Notes under the pieces: generated by a model | Seen by the model: only the letters and a program-made list of their open reading frames with translations | Told to the model about the DNA's origin: nothing | Databases searched by the model: none | Assembly (NCBI GenBank): GCA_003022725.1 | Contig: PXSQ01000055.1 | Location: forward strand, 1 to 58,051 | Reading direction: 5' to 3' | From: Halobacteriales archaeon SW_7_65_23 | Lineage (GTDB): Archaea > Halobacteriota > Halobacteria > Halobacteriales > Haloarculaceae | DNA length: 58,051 bases | Shown: piece after piece, positions 9,112 through 17,557 of the stretch | Layout of the letters: each line of letters starts with the position of its first letter | Position numbering within the stretch: position 1 is the first letter of the stretch | Made by a program: the position numbers and the translations under genes

Positions 9112-9387
9112 TGAGATGCTAGACGCTCTGCTCAAGAAAGGGTTTCGAGAGTTCTAGACTTTTTGGAGAAGTATCGTGGGAACGTGCTCATTGCCCGCAA
9201 ATTTAGTAGTATTCATTCTCTTCTAGGGAAAAAATTCATCGTTATCATCATCAATATAGGAATACGACTCCGGGTGTCGGACGCCGAGCGTCCGGCCCGC
9301 CGCATACGCAGTGACGGATCGGATCTGCGGGGAGAACACCACTGGCAAACCACAATGCTCAAGGGATCAGCACGGACTCACCAAACT
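9112..9387. other. Intergenic region with AT-rich promoter-like DNA
   Basis: Between uspA and the next rightward gene there is an AT-rich block (about 9190-9265, including AAAAAATTCATCG and ATCATCAATATAGG) that stands out from its GC-rich surroundings. An in-frame open stretch reaches back to 9163, but its first 64 codons show no protein-like composition. I see no other gene here. Confidence 0.4.
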
Positions 9388-9588
9388 ATGTACGAACGGC
9401 TGGGGCTGGAGGAGAGCGATCTCAGGAAGGCCGGGATCGTGGTCGGCATCATGACGCTCGTGATGCTGTTCGTGATCGACGCCCCGTTGCTTGCACGGCT
9501 GGTGGCGGCTCTCATCCTCGCTACGATCAGTGCAGCTGTCTTCCTGCTGGTGACGATCGTCCTCAACACGGTCAAACCCGACCTCTGA
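9388..9588 (+). CDS. Small two-helix membrane protein, function unknown
   Basis: A 66-aa protein starting MYERLGLEESDLRKAG and containing two adjacent hydrophobic helices (about residues 16-33 and 36-58), so both ends are probably cytoplasmic. Alternative starts are ATG at 9355 (11 residues longer) and 9163. The MYERLGLEESD start is chosen because it gives an acidic, family-like N-terminus. No domain is recognised and no neighbour on the same strand explains its job. Confidence 0.5.
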   Translation: MYERLGLEESDLRKAGIVVGIMTLVMLFVIDAPLLARLVAALILATISAAVFLLVTIVLNTVKPDL

Positions 9589-9799
9589 TACTGATCGTCG
9601 TGCGTATTTTTCGAACCGCATCTCGTAGCGCCGGGTTCATCAGGGAGAGCTCGGAGCACGACGAGTCGACGGCGGGACAACAACCAGCATGAAGGCCCCA
9701 GATCCCCTCCCAGGCAGTATGTCAGTTCCTGACTACTCCCAATCGGCGACCTTTTTATTATGTAGCCGGTACCACTGATAACAAAGCCGCTGATTCCAC

Positions 9800-10975
9800 A
9801 TGGACATCGACGCCCGGATCAAACGCCGACGCCGCCAAGACGAGAGTCCCCGGCTGATTCAGGATTACGAGACGTTGTCGCCAGCAGCGCACATCGACGA
9901 GCCCTCCGACCGCGGGCCGGTGTTCGAGCGCCTGCTGGACCACCTCGACCCGGTGTTCGACAGCCGACTACCGCCGAACGCGTACGTGTACGGGCCGTTC
10001 GGGTCGGGGAAGTCGGCGATCGTCACGGCGCTGTTTACCCACCTGGAGCGGCTGTCGACCGAGCCACGGTCGGTGATCTACACGACCACCCGCGCGGGAT
10101 CGCCGACCTCGCCGGGGTTCATCTACGTCGACATGCGGGAGACCACGAGCAAGTTTACGTTCTATCACCGGGTGCTGGACGCGCTGGTCGACGAGCCGGT
10201 GCCCGAGCACGGCATCAGCACGGAGAAGCTCCAGGAACGGCTCCACGACCTGCTCGACGAGTTCACGACCGGCGTCGTCGTGGCCGTCGACCACGTCGGC
10301 GAACCGAACACGACCGACATCGACGAACTGATCGAGATGTTCGCAGGCCTGCCGAGCAACGTGAGCTGGCTGTCGATCGGGCGCAAGCCGCCCGACCAGA
10401 TCGCGCTCTCGGAGTACACGGCGACGACGATCCAGGTCAAACGCTACCAGCGACAGATGCTCGTCGACGTGCTGATGACCCGCGCGTCGGAGGGGCTATC
10501 GCGGCAGGCGCTGAACCACGAACAGGCCCGCCAGATCGCTGCCTGGGCGGACGGCAACGCCCACGACGTGCTGGCCGCACTGTTCGTCGCCGCCGACCGG
10601 GCGGACCAGGCCGGCCGCAGCCGCATCGAGAAAGCCGACGTCATCTCCGCGCTCGACGAGATCCCACAGCCCTCGGTCTCGCTCGGCCGCGTCCTGGCGC
10701 TTCCGGACAACAAACAGGCCGTCCTCCGCGAACTCGTCGACCTCGACGAGGACGAGCGCGCCTCCGTCACCGCGACGACCGAGGCGATCAGCGCGCGGCC
10801 GGACGTCGACCTCTCGCCGGGTACCGTCAAGCGCTTCCTCTACGAGATGGCCGAGATCGGGATCGTCGAGCGCGTCCAGTCGGACGTCGAGAACCGCAAG
10901 GGGCGACCCCCGAGCCGCGTCGAACTCCGGTTCCCGCCGACCGCGTTCAGCCGGCTATACAACCTCAAGCAGTAG
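9800..10975 (+). CDS. Orc1/Cdc6-like AAA+ ATPase with degenerate Walker B
   Basis: A 391-aa AAA+ protein of the Orc1/Cdc6 type (COG1474-like). Walker A is intact, YGPFGSGKSAIV, about residues 64-75. The expected Walker B sequence hhhhDE is VVVAVDHVGEP, so the catalytic Glu after Asp is His. A C-terminal winged helix is suggested by LSPGTVKRFLYEMAEIGIV (about 337-355). The 210 bp upstream contain no long ORB-like origin box, only a TATA-like CTTTTTATTATG (9749-9760). It may be one of the haloarchaeal Orc-like proteins not tied to an origin. Role in replication is unproven. Confidence 0.75.
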   Translation: MDIDARIKRRRRQDESPRLIQDYETLSPAAHIDEPSDRGPVFERLLDHLDPVFDSRLPPNAYVYGPFGSGKSAIVTALFTHLERLSTEPRSVIYTTTRAGSPTSPGFIYVDMRETTSKFTFYHRVLDALVDEPVPEHGISTEKLQERLHDLLDEFTTGVVVAVDHVGEPNTTDIDELIEMFAGLPSNVSWLSIGRKPPDQIALSEYTATTIQVKRYQRQMLVDVLMTRASEGLSRQALNHEQARQIAAWADGNAHDVLAALFVAADRADQAGRSRIEKADVISALDEIPQPSVSLGRVLALPDNKQAVLRELVDLDEDERASVTATTEAISARPDVDLSPGTVKRFLYEMAEIGIVERVQSDVENRKGRPPSRVELRFPPTAFSRLYNLKQ

Positions 10976-11000
10976 CGCCAGTCGCCGATCGACCGAAGAA

Positions 11001-11012
11001 GCTTTTTAGTTT
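11001..11012 (+). promoter_or_regulatory. TATA-like box of the FKBP gene
   Basis: GCTTTTTAGTTT lies centred about 25 nt before the GTG at 11031. This spacing supports both a leaderless transcript and the GTG start. Confidence 0.5.
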
Positions 11013-11030
11013 ACTGGTGTACGCGCGACT

Positions 11031-11498
11031 GTGAGTATAGAACCGGGCGACGAGGTTGCTCTCGCGTACGTCGGGCGGTTCGAGGACGGTGACGTGTTCA
11101 CCACCTCGAACGAAGCGGTGGCCCGCGAGCACGGACTGGCCGAGACGCGGACCGAGGGGACGTTCTCGCCGCTATCGTTCAGCGTCGGGAAGGGGGAGGT
11201 CATCGAGGGGCTTGAGGAGGCGGTGGTGGGCATGCAGGTGGGGGAGGAGCGAACCGTGACAGTCCCACCGGAGGCGGCGTACGGCGAGTACGATCCGGAT
11301 CGCGTCCGGGAGTACGATCACGAGGCGTTCGAGGCGATGGTCGGACAGGCCCCCGAAATTGGGCTCCACGTCGAGGCGCAGAACGGCCTCCACGGCGACG
11401 TCACCGCCGTCACCGACGAGGCCGTCCAGGTCGATTTCAACCACGAACTCGCGGGCAAAACCCTCGTGTTCGACATCGAGGTACTTGGGCTCCGGTAG
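11031..11498 (+). CDS. FKBP-type peptidyl-prolyl cis-trans isomerase (SlyD-like)
   Basis: A 155-aa protein that catalyses prolyl isomerisation in the cytoplasm. It starts at GTG and opens with a typical FKBP strand (EPGDEVALAYVGRFEDGDVF). The conserved block PLSFSVGKGEVIEGLEEAVVGM follows at about residues 48-68, then GEERTVTVPPEAAYGEYD. The C-terminal half (NGLHGDVTAV, DFNHELAGKTLVFDIEV) is the insert-in-flap arrangement of archaeal short FKBPs and SlyD. The fold appears complete. Confidence 0.92.
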   Translation: MSIEPGDEVALAYVGRFEDGDVFTTSNEAVAREHGLAETRTEGTFSPLSFSVGKGEVIEGLEEAVVGMQVGEERTVTVPPEAAYGEYDPDRVREYDHEAFEAMVGQAPEIGLHVEAQNGLHGDVTAVTDEAVQVDFNHELAGKTLVFDIEVLGLR

Positions 11499-11584
11499 GG
11501 CCGGCTGCGTGGACAAATTTTATCAACTGAGACTAGGTACTACCTGGAAGTATTGGCAATGATCGGGATCCGGGAGACCGTCGA

Positions 11585-13120
11585 ATGGCCATGAACGGGA
11601 CAGTGATCGGGGCGATCGATCAGGGAACTTCCGGGACCCGTGTCATGCTGTTTGACCGGGACGGGGCGGTTGTGGCGACCACGTACGACACCCACGAACA
11701 GCTCCATCCCGAGCCGGACTGGGTCGAACACGATCCCGAGGAGCTCCGGGAGACGACGAAACGCCTGCTCACTGCAGCACTCGACGAGGCGGGGCTGCCG
11801 GCGGACGAACTCGCGGCACTGGGCGTGACGAACCAGCGCGAGACGATCGTCGCCTGGGACGCGGAGACGGGCAGACCGGTACACAACGCGATCGTCTGGC
11901 AGGACCGCCGGACGACCGACCGCGTCCGGGAGCTCGCGGCTAACGGGAAGGCCGAGTGGATCCGCGAGAAAACTGGCCTGGAGACCGACGCGTACTTCTC
12001 GGCGCCGAAACTGGAGTGGATTCTCGACAACGCGTCCGACGACTGGCGCGACGCCGGCCGCGGGTCAGTGCGGGAGCGGGCGGCGGCCGGCGAGGTGCTC
12101 GCTGGTACCGTCGACTCGTGGCTGATCTACAACCTGACGGGCAACCACGCCACCGACGTCACGAACGCCTCACGGACGATGCTGTACAACATCCACGACC
12201 TGGAGTGGGACGACGAACTCCTCGCGGAGTTCGATATCCCCGGGGCGATGTTGCCGGAGGTGCGGCCGTCATCGGACGAGCGCTCCTACGGCTCGACCGA
12301 CGTCGACGGGTTCCTGGGTGCGGAGGTGCCCGTCACGGGCGCACTGGGCGACCAGCAGGCGGCGATGTTCGGCCAAGCGTGTTTCGAGGAAGGGGACGCG
12401 AAGTCGACGTACGGTGCCGGCTCGTTCTACCTGATGAACACCGGCGAACGGCCGGTCGAATCCGAACACGGCCTGTTGACGACGATCGGCTTCCAGCTCT
12501 CGGGCGAACCCGTCCAGTACGCCCTAGAGGGGTCGATCTTCATCTCGGGCGGCGCGATCGAGTGGCTCGACGACGTGGGGTTCGTCGACCACCTGGTCAG
12601 GACTGCAAAGCAGGCGAAGGCAGTCGCGTCGACCGACGGCGTCTACATGGTGCCGGCGTTCACCGGACTGGGATCGCCGCAGTGGGACCCCGACGCCCGG
12701 GGCACGATCGTCGGGATCACGCGCGGGACGCGGCGGAAACACATCGTCCGGGCGACCATCGAGTCGATCGGCTACCAGACCCGCGATGTCCTGGAGGCGA
12801 CCCCCGCCGACGCCGGGATCGAACCGCCGTCGCTGCGGGTCGACGGCGGCGCCGTCAAGAACAACTTCCTCTGTCAGCTGCTGGCGAACCTCGCCCAGAC
12901 GGAGGTTGTCCGGCCGAAAGTCGACGAGACCACTGCGCTCGGTGTCGCCTACGCGGCCGGACTCGCCGTCGACTTCTGGGATGACCTGGACGAACTCGGC
13001 TCGCACTGGGAGGTCGACACGCGGTTCGAGCCGGAGATGGACCCCGAGCAGGCCGACCGGCAGTACGAGCGGTGGACTGCGGCCGTGGAACGCTCACAGC
13101 ACTGGGAACCCGATAGCTGA
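11585..13120 (+). CDS. glpK: Glycerol kinase 2 (paralogue)
   Basis: A 511-aa FGGY kinase that aligns end to end with the first GlpK in this window. It keeps DQGTSGTR, TNQRET, VWQDRRT, GALGDQQAAMFGQ and DGGAVKNNFLCQL, so it should be active. Differences cluster on the surface, around residues 145-170 and 320-335. An ATG two codons downstream (11591) is an alternative start. A TATA-like AAATTTTATC (about 11514-11523) precedes it, but there is no facilitator gene after it and no copy of the glpK1 operator-like repeat. It is probably expressed independently. Confidence 0.94.
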   Translation: MAMNGTVIGAIDQGTSGTRVMLFDRDGAVVATTYDTHEQLHPEPDWVEHDPEELRETTKRLLTAALDEAGLPADELAALGVTNQRETIVAWDAETGRPVHNAIVWQDRRTTDRVRELAANGKAEWIREKTGLETDAYFSAPKLEWILDNASDDWRDAGRGSVRERAAAGEVLAGTVDSWLIYNLTGNHATDVTNASRTMLYNIHDLEWDDELLAEFDIPGAMLPEVRPSSDERSYGSTDVDGFLGAEVPVTGALGDQQAAMFGQACFEEGDAKSTYGAGSFYLMNTGERPVESEHGLLTTIGFQLSGEPVQYALEGSIFISGGAIEWLDDVGFVDHLVRTAKQAKAVASTDGVYMVPAFTGLGSPQWDPDARGTIVGITRGTRRKHIVRATIESIGYQTRDVLEATPADAGIEPPSLRVDGGAVKNNFLCQLLANLAQTEVVRPKVDETTALGVAYAAGLAVDFWDDLDELGSHWEVDTRFEPEMDPEQADRQYERWTAAVERSQHWEPDS

Positions 13121-13517
13121 CTCGTAGGGAGTACTCCCGCCATGGTGGACAAGACGGTTTCCCGGCTCCCGCGGAACCGGCGCTGCTTCGGTCAAGTTGT
13201 TCCGTAGTGCTTGTCTGTTCCGCCGGCTGTATAGCAGGCGCTGAAATGTACGCCCGAAACACTAACGACCGGCATCATCCCCTGGCGTCGTGCCGCGTCA
13301 GCCGGCTAACCCTCGTGCGGGCGCGTGTCTGTCGCGTGCCCGGGTTCGCCGCGCTGTCATCGCACCCGTGTGGGTCCGCTCGGGCGGGGACTGAGGCACG
13401 CGTTTCCCTGTAGGATCCAGCGCGTCAAAAGACTTCCCAGCGAACGGTCGTGCCGGCGGCCCGAGAGCCCGTCCACAGACCAGTACGTATACCTGGGTCC
13501 AGGTGGTACGCGTGGCT
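13121..13517. other. Intergenic region without recognisable gene
   Basis: Nearly 400 bp separate glpK2 from coaD. Open frames here are in GC-rich DNA of Arg/Ser-rich composition typical of shadow frames. I see no tRNA, repeat or coding motif. A TATA-like CGTATACC (about 13487-13493) near the right end probably serves coaD. Confidence 0.4.
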
Positions 13518-14060
13518 GTGAGCGAACGCGACCGCATCGCCATCCTCGGTGGCACGTTTACCCCCATCCACAACGGCCACCGGGCTCTGTTACACAAGGC
13601 GTTCCAGACGGCGAGCCACGACGGCGAGGGTGACGGCCACGTCATCGTCGGCCTCACTGCCTCGGACCTCGCCGAGCAGACCCGGTCGAACGGGGCCCAC
13701 GCGGCCCAGCTGGGGTCGTTCTCGGATCGACGGGCTGCGCTGGAATCGGAGCTGTCGAACCTCTCGACGGCGTACACTGCCTCCTTCGAGACCATTCGGC
13801 TCGAGGACACAGAGGGACCGGCAGCGACACGGCCCGACATCGACGCCCTCGTAGTGTCACCGGAGGCCAAGGCCCAGCGACGGGCCCACGACATTAACGC
13901 CCAGCGCGTCGCCGACGGCCTGCCGCGACTGGAGATCCACACGGCGCCGTTCGTGGTCGCCGAGGACGGCACGCGGATCAGCAGCACCCGCATCCGCAAC
14001 GGCGAGATCGACGAGCACGGCAGGCTCATGAGTCCCGACGGGGCGGGCGACCCCGATTAG
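13518..14060 (+). CDS. coaD: Phosphopantetheine adenylyltransferase, archaeal type
   Basis: A protein of about 180 aa in the nucleotidyltransferase superfamily. It transfers AMP from ATP to 4'-phosphopantetheine, the penultimate step of coenzyme A synthesis. The N-terminal GGTFTPIHNGHRALL contains the (T/H)xGH motif (HNGH). The C-terminal ISSTRIRNGEID is the ISSTxIR nucleotide-binding motif. Three GTG codons (13503, 13512, 13518) can start it. The last is preferred because it lies about 28 nt after the TATA-like CGTATACC and gives MSERDRIAILGG. A hairpin of IS200/IS605-like type begins about 10 nt after the stop. Confidence 0.88.
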   Translation: MSERDRIAILGGTFTPIHNGHRALLHKAFQTASHDGEGDGHVIVGLTASDLAEQTRSNGAHAAQLGSFSDRRAALESELSNLSTAYTASFETIRLEDTEGPAATRPDIDALVVSPEAKAQRRAHDINAQRVADGLPRLEIHTAPFVVAEDGTRISSTRIRNGEIDEHGRLMSPDGAGDPD

Positions 14061-14071
14061 CAGTACGGTGA

Positions 14072-14144
14072 GGGCGCTAAGCCCCCGTCCTCAAGGAGTG
14101 AACGAGCAAAGCGAGTAAGCGAGTAGGGCGGGGATACAGCGCCC
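14072..14144 (+). ncRNA. Orphan IS200/IS605-like right-end hairpin (candidate omegaRNA/sotRNA scaffold remnant)
   Basis: Nested inverted repeats are visible: GGGCGCT (14072-14078) pairs with AGCGCCC (14138-14144), and CCCCGTCCT (14083-14091) pairs with AGGGCGGGG (14125-14133) with one G-U. Between them is a purine-rich stretch of GAGC/GCGAG repeats. The CCGTCC...GGGCGGGG stem resembles, from memory, the right ends of haloarchaeal IS200/IS605 elements, where the tnpB 3' end overlaps a guide-RNA scaffold. No tnpB or tnpA is present. It could equally act as the terminator of coaD. Confidence 0.4.
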
Positions 14145-14373
14145 ACACGAGCATCAAACGTCCGGCCGTCCGCTGGTGCCATCGACTGCATGCCCGAACC
14201 GTCGTCAGCCGCACACATAGAGGTACGGGCCCGGGGTCTGTGTCGTAATACAGCCAGACGTGATTCAGTTACGCCATGCCGTCCCAACTCCCGTTGGTCG
14301 GGCCATGACACAGCCGATGGACTGTCCTGGCACTGGACGGAGTCACGACAGGGCAAAATCGCCACCCTGCCGA

Positions 14374-14763
14374 TCAGATGACGCGGTTCTGGAGGTAATC
14401 GAGGTGTTTCGCGTTGTAGACGATCTTGACCTCGTCCGTGGCGGCCGACCCGATGCAGGTCAGGCGGACGTTCTTCTCTTCGACTTCCTCGTCGGAGAGG
14501 ATCTGCTGCATGTCCATGTCGATCTCCCCTTCGACGATGATCGCGGCGCAGTTCGCACACGCGCCGGCGCGACAGGAGAACGGCCAGTCGTACCCCTGCG
14601 CTTCGGCAGCTTCGAGGATGTACTCCCCTTCGTTCACGTCCAGCGTGCCGTAGTCTTCGTCGTCGAGGCCTGCCTCGGCTGCCTGGTCGAAAACCTCATC
14701 GTCGTACATGTCCCAGCCTTTGTCGTCAACCACTTCGTAGTTGAGGTATTCTACAGTTGGCAT
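14374..14763 (-). CDS. fer: Haloarchaeal 2Fe-2S ferredoxin
   Basis: A 129-aa plant-type ferredoxin that carries electrons for 2-oxoacid:ferredoxin oxidoreductases and nitrogen or fatty-acid metabolism. Cluster ligands C64, C69, C72 and C103 lie in [10 protein letters not shown] and RLTCIG. The acidic N-terminal insertion before the core (residues 10-45) is the halophilic hallmark. The start is ATG at 14763, giving [11 protein letters not shown], the canonical N-terminus of this family; an upstream in-frame ATG at 14841 is ignored. The 230 bp between it and the coaD hairpin hold no recognisable gene. Confidence 0.96.
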   Translation of the reverse strand: MPTVEYLNYEVVDDKGWDMYDDEVFDQAAEAGLDDEDYGTLDVNEGEYILEAAEAQGYDWPFSCRAGACANCAAIIVEGEIDMDMQQILSDEEVEEKNVRLTCIGSAATDEVKIVYNAKHLDYLQNRVI

Positions 14764-14928
14764 CACCCGTGTTTTTACAGGCCATCCGGTTAGACTTTGC
14801 TGTTCTACGTGACTTTCGGGAACGATAATGAAAGATTTCATACCTCTCTCACACCTGAACTGTTGGTCGTGGACTGCCCGAAGGTGGTTCTGCCGGTCCC
14901 GTGTCGCGCGATTACTTGGGGCGCCGGT

Positions 14929-15327
14929 TCACCGGTCGACGACGTCTTTCAACGGTACCAGGCGGTGTTTCATCAGCGACTTCGTGTAGCCCGCTGACTC
15001 CTCCGTGACACCGGCGGTATCGCGAACGTAGTGGAGGGTGAACTCGTGTTCACCGGCGGTTGTGACAGCGGTGCGGGTATCGGTTCCGGCTCGTTGGTAG
15101 CGCTGGTCACCGTTGCCGTGAGCGTGTTTCTCCCCACAGAGTGCCTCGACGCGAGCGGCGTCGAGGCTCTCGCCGAGTGTTTTGAGCAGGACAGACTCAA
15201 TATTCTGTTCGGTGACGAACTCGGCGAGGGCGGCCAGCGGTATCGTTTTGTCTTCGTCGATGCGTTGCCTCGTGGGTTGGACACCAGAGGCGACCCCTTC
15301 CGCAAGGGTATCAGTTGTTACTGAACT
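14929..15327 (-). pseudogene. ISH6-like transposase N-terminal remnant
   Basis: The minus strand has an open frame of about 130 codons without a good start. It reads RIDEDKTIPLAALAEFVTEQ, then ESLDAARVEALCGEKHAHGN and RAGTDTRTAVTTAGEHEF. These blocks match, from memory, the N-terminal region of haloarchaeal ISH6-type transposases. The catalytic part is missing and the frame stops at 14929. It is a decayed, truncated copy. A MITE end lies 24 bp beyond its upstream side. Confidence 0.65.
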
Positions 15328-15350
15328 CTAGAACACTTTGCGACGGGACC

Positions 15351-15373
15351 AAAGAATTACAGCCACCAGTATG
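15351..15373 (-). mobile_element. Solo end of the 15-bp-TIR MITE
   Basis: On the minus strand this reads CATACTGGTGGCTGTAATTC followed by TTT, identical over 23 nt to the left end of the MITE at 56906. No partner end is found within 300 bp. It is therefore a truncated copy next to the ISH6-like remnant. Confidence 0.65.
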
Positions 15374-15440
15374 AACAGTCTCAAGGTGGTAGCCCGCAGC
15401 ACCAGATACGGTCGTCTCCGTCGCTAGCGAGCAACAGCGG

Positions 15441-16019
15441 TCAGTCTGCGTCGAACCCGACCTCCTCCAGGGTGGTCACCTCGCCGAACAGCCATCCGGC
15501 ATGATCGAGCGCGTACTCCCGGTCGTCCTCCTCGATAAAACCGATGGCGTCCTCGACGAGCAGGGGGCGGTAGTCCCGCAGGCCAGCGCTGCTGGCCGTG
15601 TGGAGCACGCAGACGTTCGCCAGCGTCCCGCCGAAGACGAGGTTGTCGATGTTGTGGGACTCGAGCCAGCCCTCGAGTTGCGTCCGGTAGAACGCGTCGT
15701 AGGTGTGTTTGACCACCACCAGTTCCTCGTCGCGGGGCTGGAGTTCCTCGACGAGTTCGGCCTCCCAGGAGCCCTCGAGGACGTGCTCGCCCCACCGCTC
15801 GAACTCGTCGTAGTAGTGGGCGTCCTCGAACTGCCCGGGCGGGTGGATGTCGCGTGTGTAGGCGACGCTCGCGCCGGCCTCGCGCGCCCGGTCGACCAGC
15901 GCCACGCAGCCCTCGATGGCCTCCTCGCTACCCGGCGCGTACAGGCTGCCGTCCGGATGACAGAACCCGTTTTGCATGTCCACGATCACGACTGCCGTGG
16001 ATTCTGGATCGAGTGTCAT
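15441..16019 (-). CDS. Isochorismatase-family hydrolase, probable nicotinamidase
   Basis: A 192-aa cysteine hydrolase. The catalytic triad is visible as D14 (VIVDMQNGF), K104 (VVVKHTYDAF) and C137 (GTLANVCVLH). Nicotinamidases deamidate nicotinamide to nicotinate. A nicotinate phosphoribosyltransferase gene lies 1.5 kb away, so a role in NAD salvage is likely. The family also includes other amidases and isochorismatases, so substrate is inferred from context. It diverges from the lipoprotein gene at 16205. Confidence 0.82.
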   Translation of the reverse strand: MTLDPESTAVVIVDMQNGFCHPDGSLYAPGSEEAIEGCVALVDRAREAGASVAYTRDIHPPGQFEDAHYYDEFERWGEHVLEGSWEAELVEELQPRDEELVVVKHTYDAFYRTQLEGWLESHNIDNLVFGGTLANVCVLHTASSAGLRDYRPLLVEDAIGFIEEDDREYALDHAGWLFGEVTTLEEVGFDAD

Positions 16020-16204
16020 ACGCGACAGTACGCCACAAAGCTACAAAAATCTCAATCACTGCAGGCTCGGGGGCAGGAAGCCTCCACCCGAGCCGCCCCC
16101 TTTTTGTCCGGGCGGGCCAAACCGGGGGCCGAGAATAGCGTGCAGCGTCGACAATCCTGGTGTGAACGCCGTGGAACCGGTCCACCCCGTGTGGGTGAGC
16201 GGCT

Positions 16205-17485
16205 GTGAGACGCGTCCTTCTGATCGGCGTCGTGCTCGTGCTCGCGGGCTGTGCGGCACCCCAGGCCGACACCAGCCTGGAGCCGACCATCGGCGAGGTC
16301 GACGGCGTCACTCACAACCAGAGCATCGCCGTCAGTCTCGAGGACGGGTTCACCGAGGAGGAACTCGACAGGCTGGTCAAGCGGTCGATGGCCCGCGTCG
16401 AGGTGATCAGGGGGTTGCCGTACAAGCGCATGGTCGATGTCGAGGTGATCACCCGCGAGGAGTACCGCCAGCAGCGCAGAGACAGCTCGGTCGGGGAGAC
16501 GCGCCGGCAGTTCGAGAACCAGGTCTGGGAAGGGATGTTCCTGGTCGGCGAGGACCGCGACGTGACGACCGTCCGGTCCGAGACGTTCGGCGAGTCAGTC
16601 CAGGGGTACTACCTGCCGGGCCGTAACCGGATCGTCATCGTGAGCGACGCCGAGAATCCCACGATCGGCAAGCGGACGCTGGTTCACGAACTCGTCCACG
16701 CACTACAGGACCAGCAGTTCGGCCTCCAGAACCGCCCCGACACCCAGGACGAACAGCTCGCCCGGAACGGCGTCGTCGAGGGCGAAGCGTCGCTGCTGCC
16801 GCGCGGATACCTGCAGCACTGTGGGGTCGAGTGGTCCTGCGTCCGCCCCGACACCGGGGGCGGCAGCGGCGGCGATGTCGACCGCGGCCTGTATCGGGTT
16901 ATCATCCACCCCTACACCCAGGGGCCGTCGTTCGTCGAGAGCATCAGGGCCCGCGACGGCTGGGGTGCTGTCGACGGCCTCCACGAGGAGCTCCCCGACA
17001 GCACGGAGCAGGTGATCCACCCCGAGACGTATCCCGACGAGGAACCGGTGAACGTGACCGTTCCGGACCGTTCGAGCGACGAGTGGTCGCGGCTCGATCA
17101 CGACCCCGAGAGCGAGCGGGTCGGCGAGGCGGCCATCTTCTCGATGTTCGCCGTCAACGACCAGTTCGAGGGCGTAACCTCCGGAACCTACCGGCATCCG
17201 GTTTCGGCGGGCTGGGGTGGCGACAAACTGGTCCCCTACCGCAACGACGACGAGTTCGGCTACGTCTGGGAGCTGACCTGGGACTCCCAGGACGACGCCG
17301 AACAGTTCCACGACGCGTACCGCGGCCTCCTTGCAAGCTACGATGCACAGGAGATCGGGGAGACGCGCTACGTCGTTCCTGAAGGGCCGTTCGCCGACGC
17401 GTTCCGGGTCACCCGCGACGGGCGGACCGTCCGGATCGTCAACGCGCCCGAGGTGGGAGACCTGCGGGACGTTCACGCGCCGTGA
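16205..17485 (+). CDS. Lipoprotein with HEXXH metalloprotease-like motif (Hvo_1808 type)
   Basis: A 426-aa exported protein. It starts at GTG, has a short Sec-type signal MRRVLLIGVVLVLAGC and a lipobox LAGC with the lipidated Cys at 16. The sequence VHELVHALQDQQFG (about residue 160) contains HEXXH, and NGVVEGEASLL about 20 residues later supplies a glutamate, as in gluzincins. Haloarchaeal proteins of this type are annotated as Hvo_1808-family surface proteins. Proteolytic activity is inferred only from the motif. It sits between the two NAD-salvage genes without obvious link. Confidence 0.75.
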   Translation: MRRVLLIGVVLVLAGCAAPQADTSLEPTIGEVDGVTHNQSIAVSLEDGFTEEELDRLVKRSMARVEVIRGLPYKRMVDVEVITREEYRQQRRDSSVGETRRQFENQVWEGMFLVGEDRDVTTVRSETFGESVQGYYLPGRNRIVIVSDAENPTIGKRTLVHELVHALQDQQFGLQNRPDTQDEQLARNGVVEGEASLLPRGYLQHCGVEWSCVRPDTGGGSGGDVDRGLYRVIIHPYTQGPSFVESIRARDGWGAVDGLHEELPDSTEQVIHPETYPDEEPVNVTVPDRSSDEWSRLDHDPESERVGEAAIFSMFAVNDQFEGVTSGTYRHPVSAGWGGDKLVPYRNDDEFGYVWELTWDSQDDAEQFHDAYRGLLASYDAQEIGETRYVVPEGPFADAFRVTRDGRTVRIVNAPEVGDLRDVHAP

Positions 17486-17557
17486 ACGATTCCCCGTAGA
17501 ACCGTGGTCTGTGCCGTCAACGCAATCTTTTCTTCCCCATCGGGCAAACACTCGGGC

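Noticed and set aside
9589-9799. Replication origin next to the Orc1/Cdc6-like gene
   Set aside because: No paired ORB-like G-rich boxes or long AT-rich unwinding element are visible, only a promoter-like TATA stretch.
15031-15324. Plus-strand frame of 97 codons starting MEGELVFTGG
   Set aside because: It is the complement of the ISH6-like transposase remnant, whose minus-strand frame has recognisable conserved blocks.
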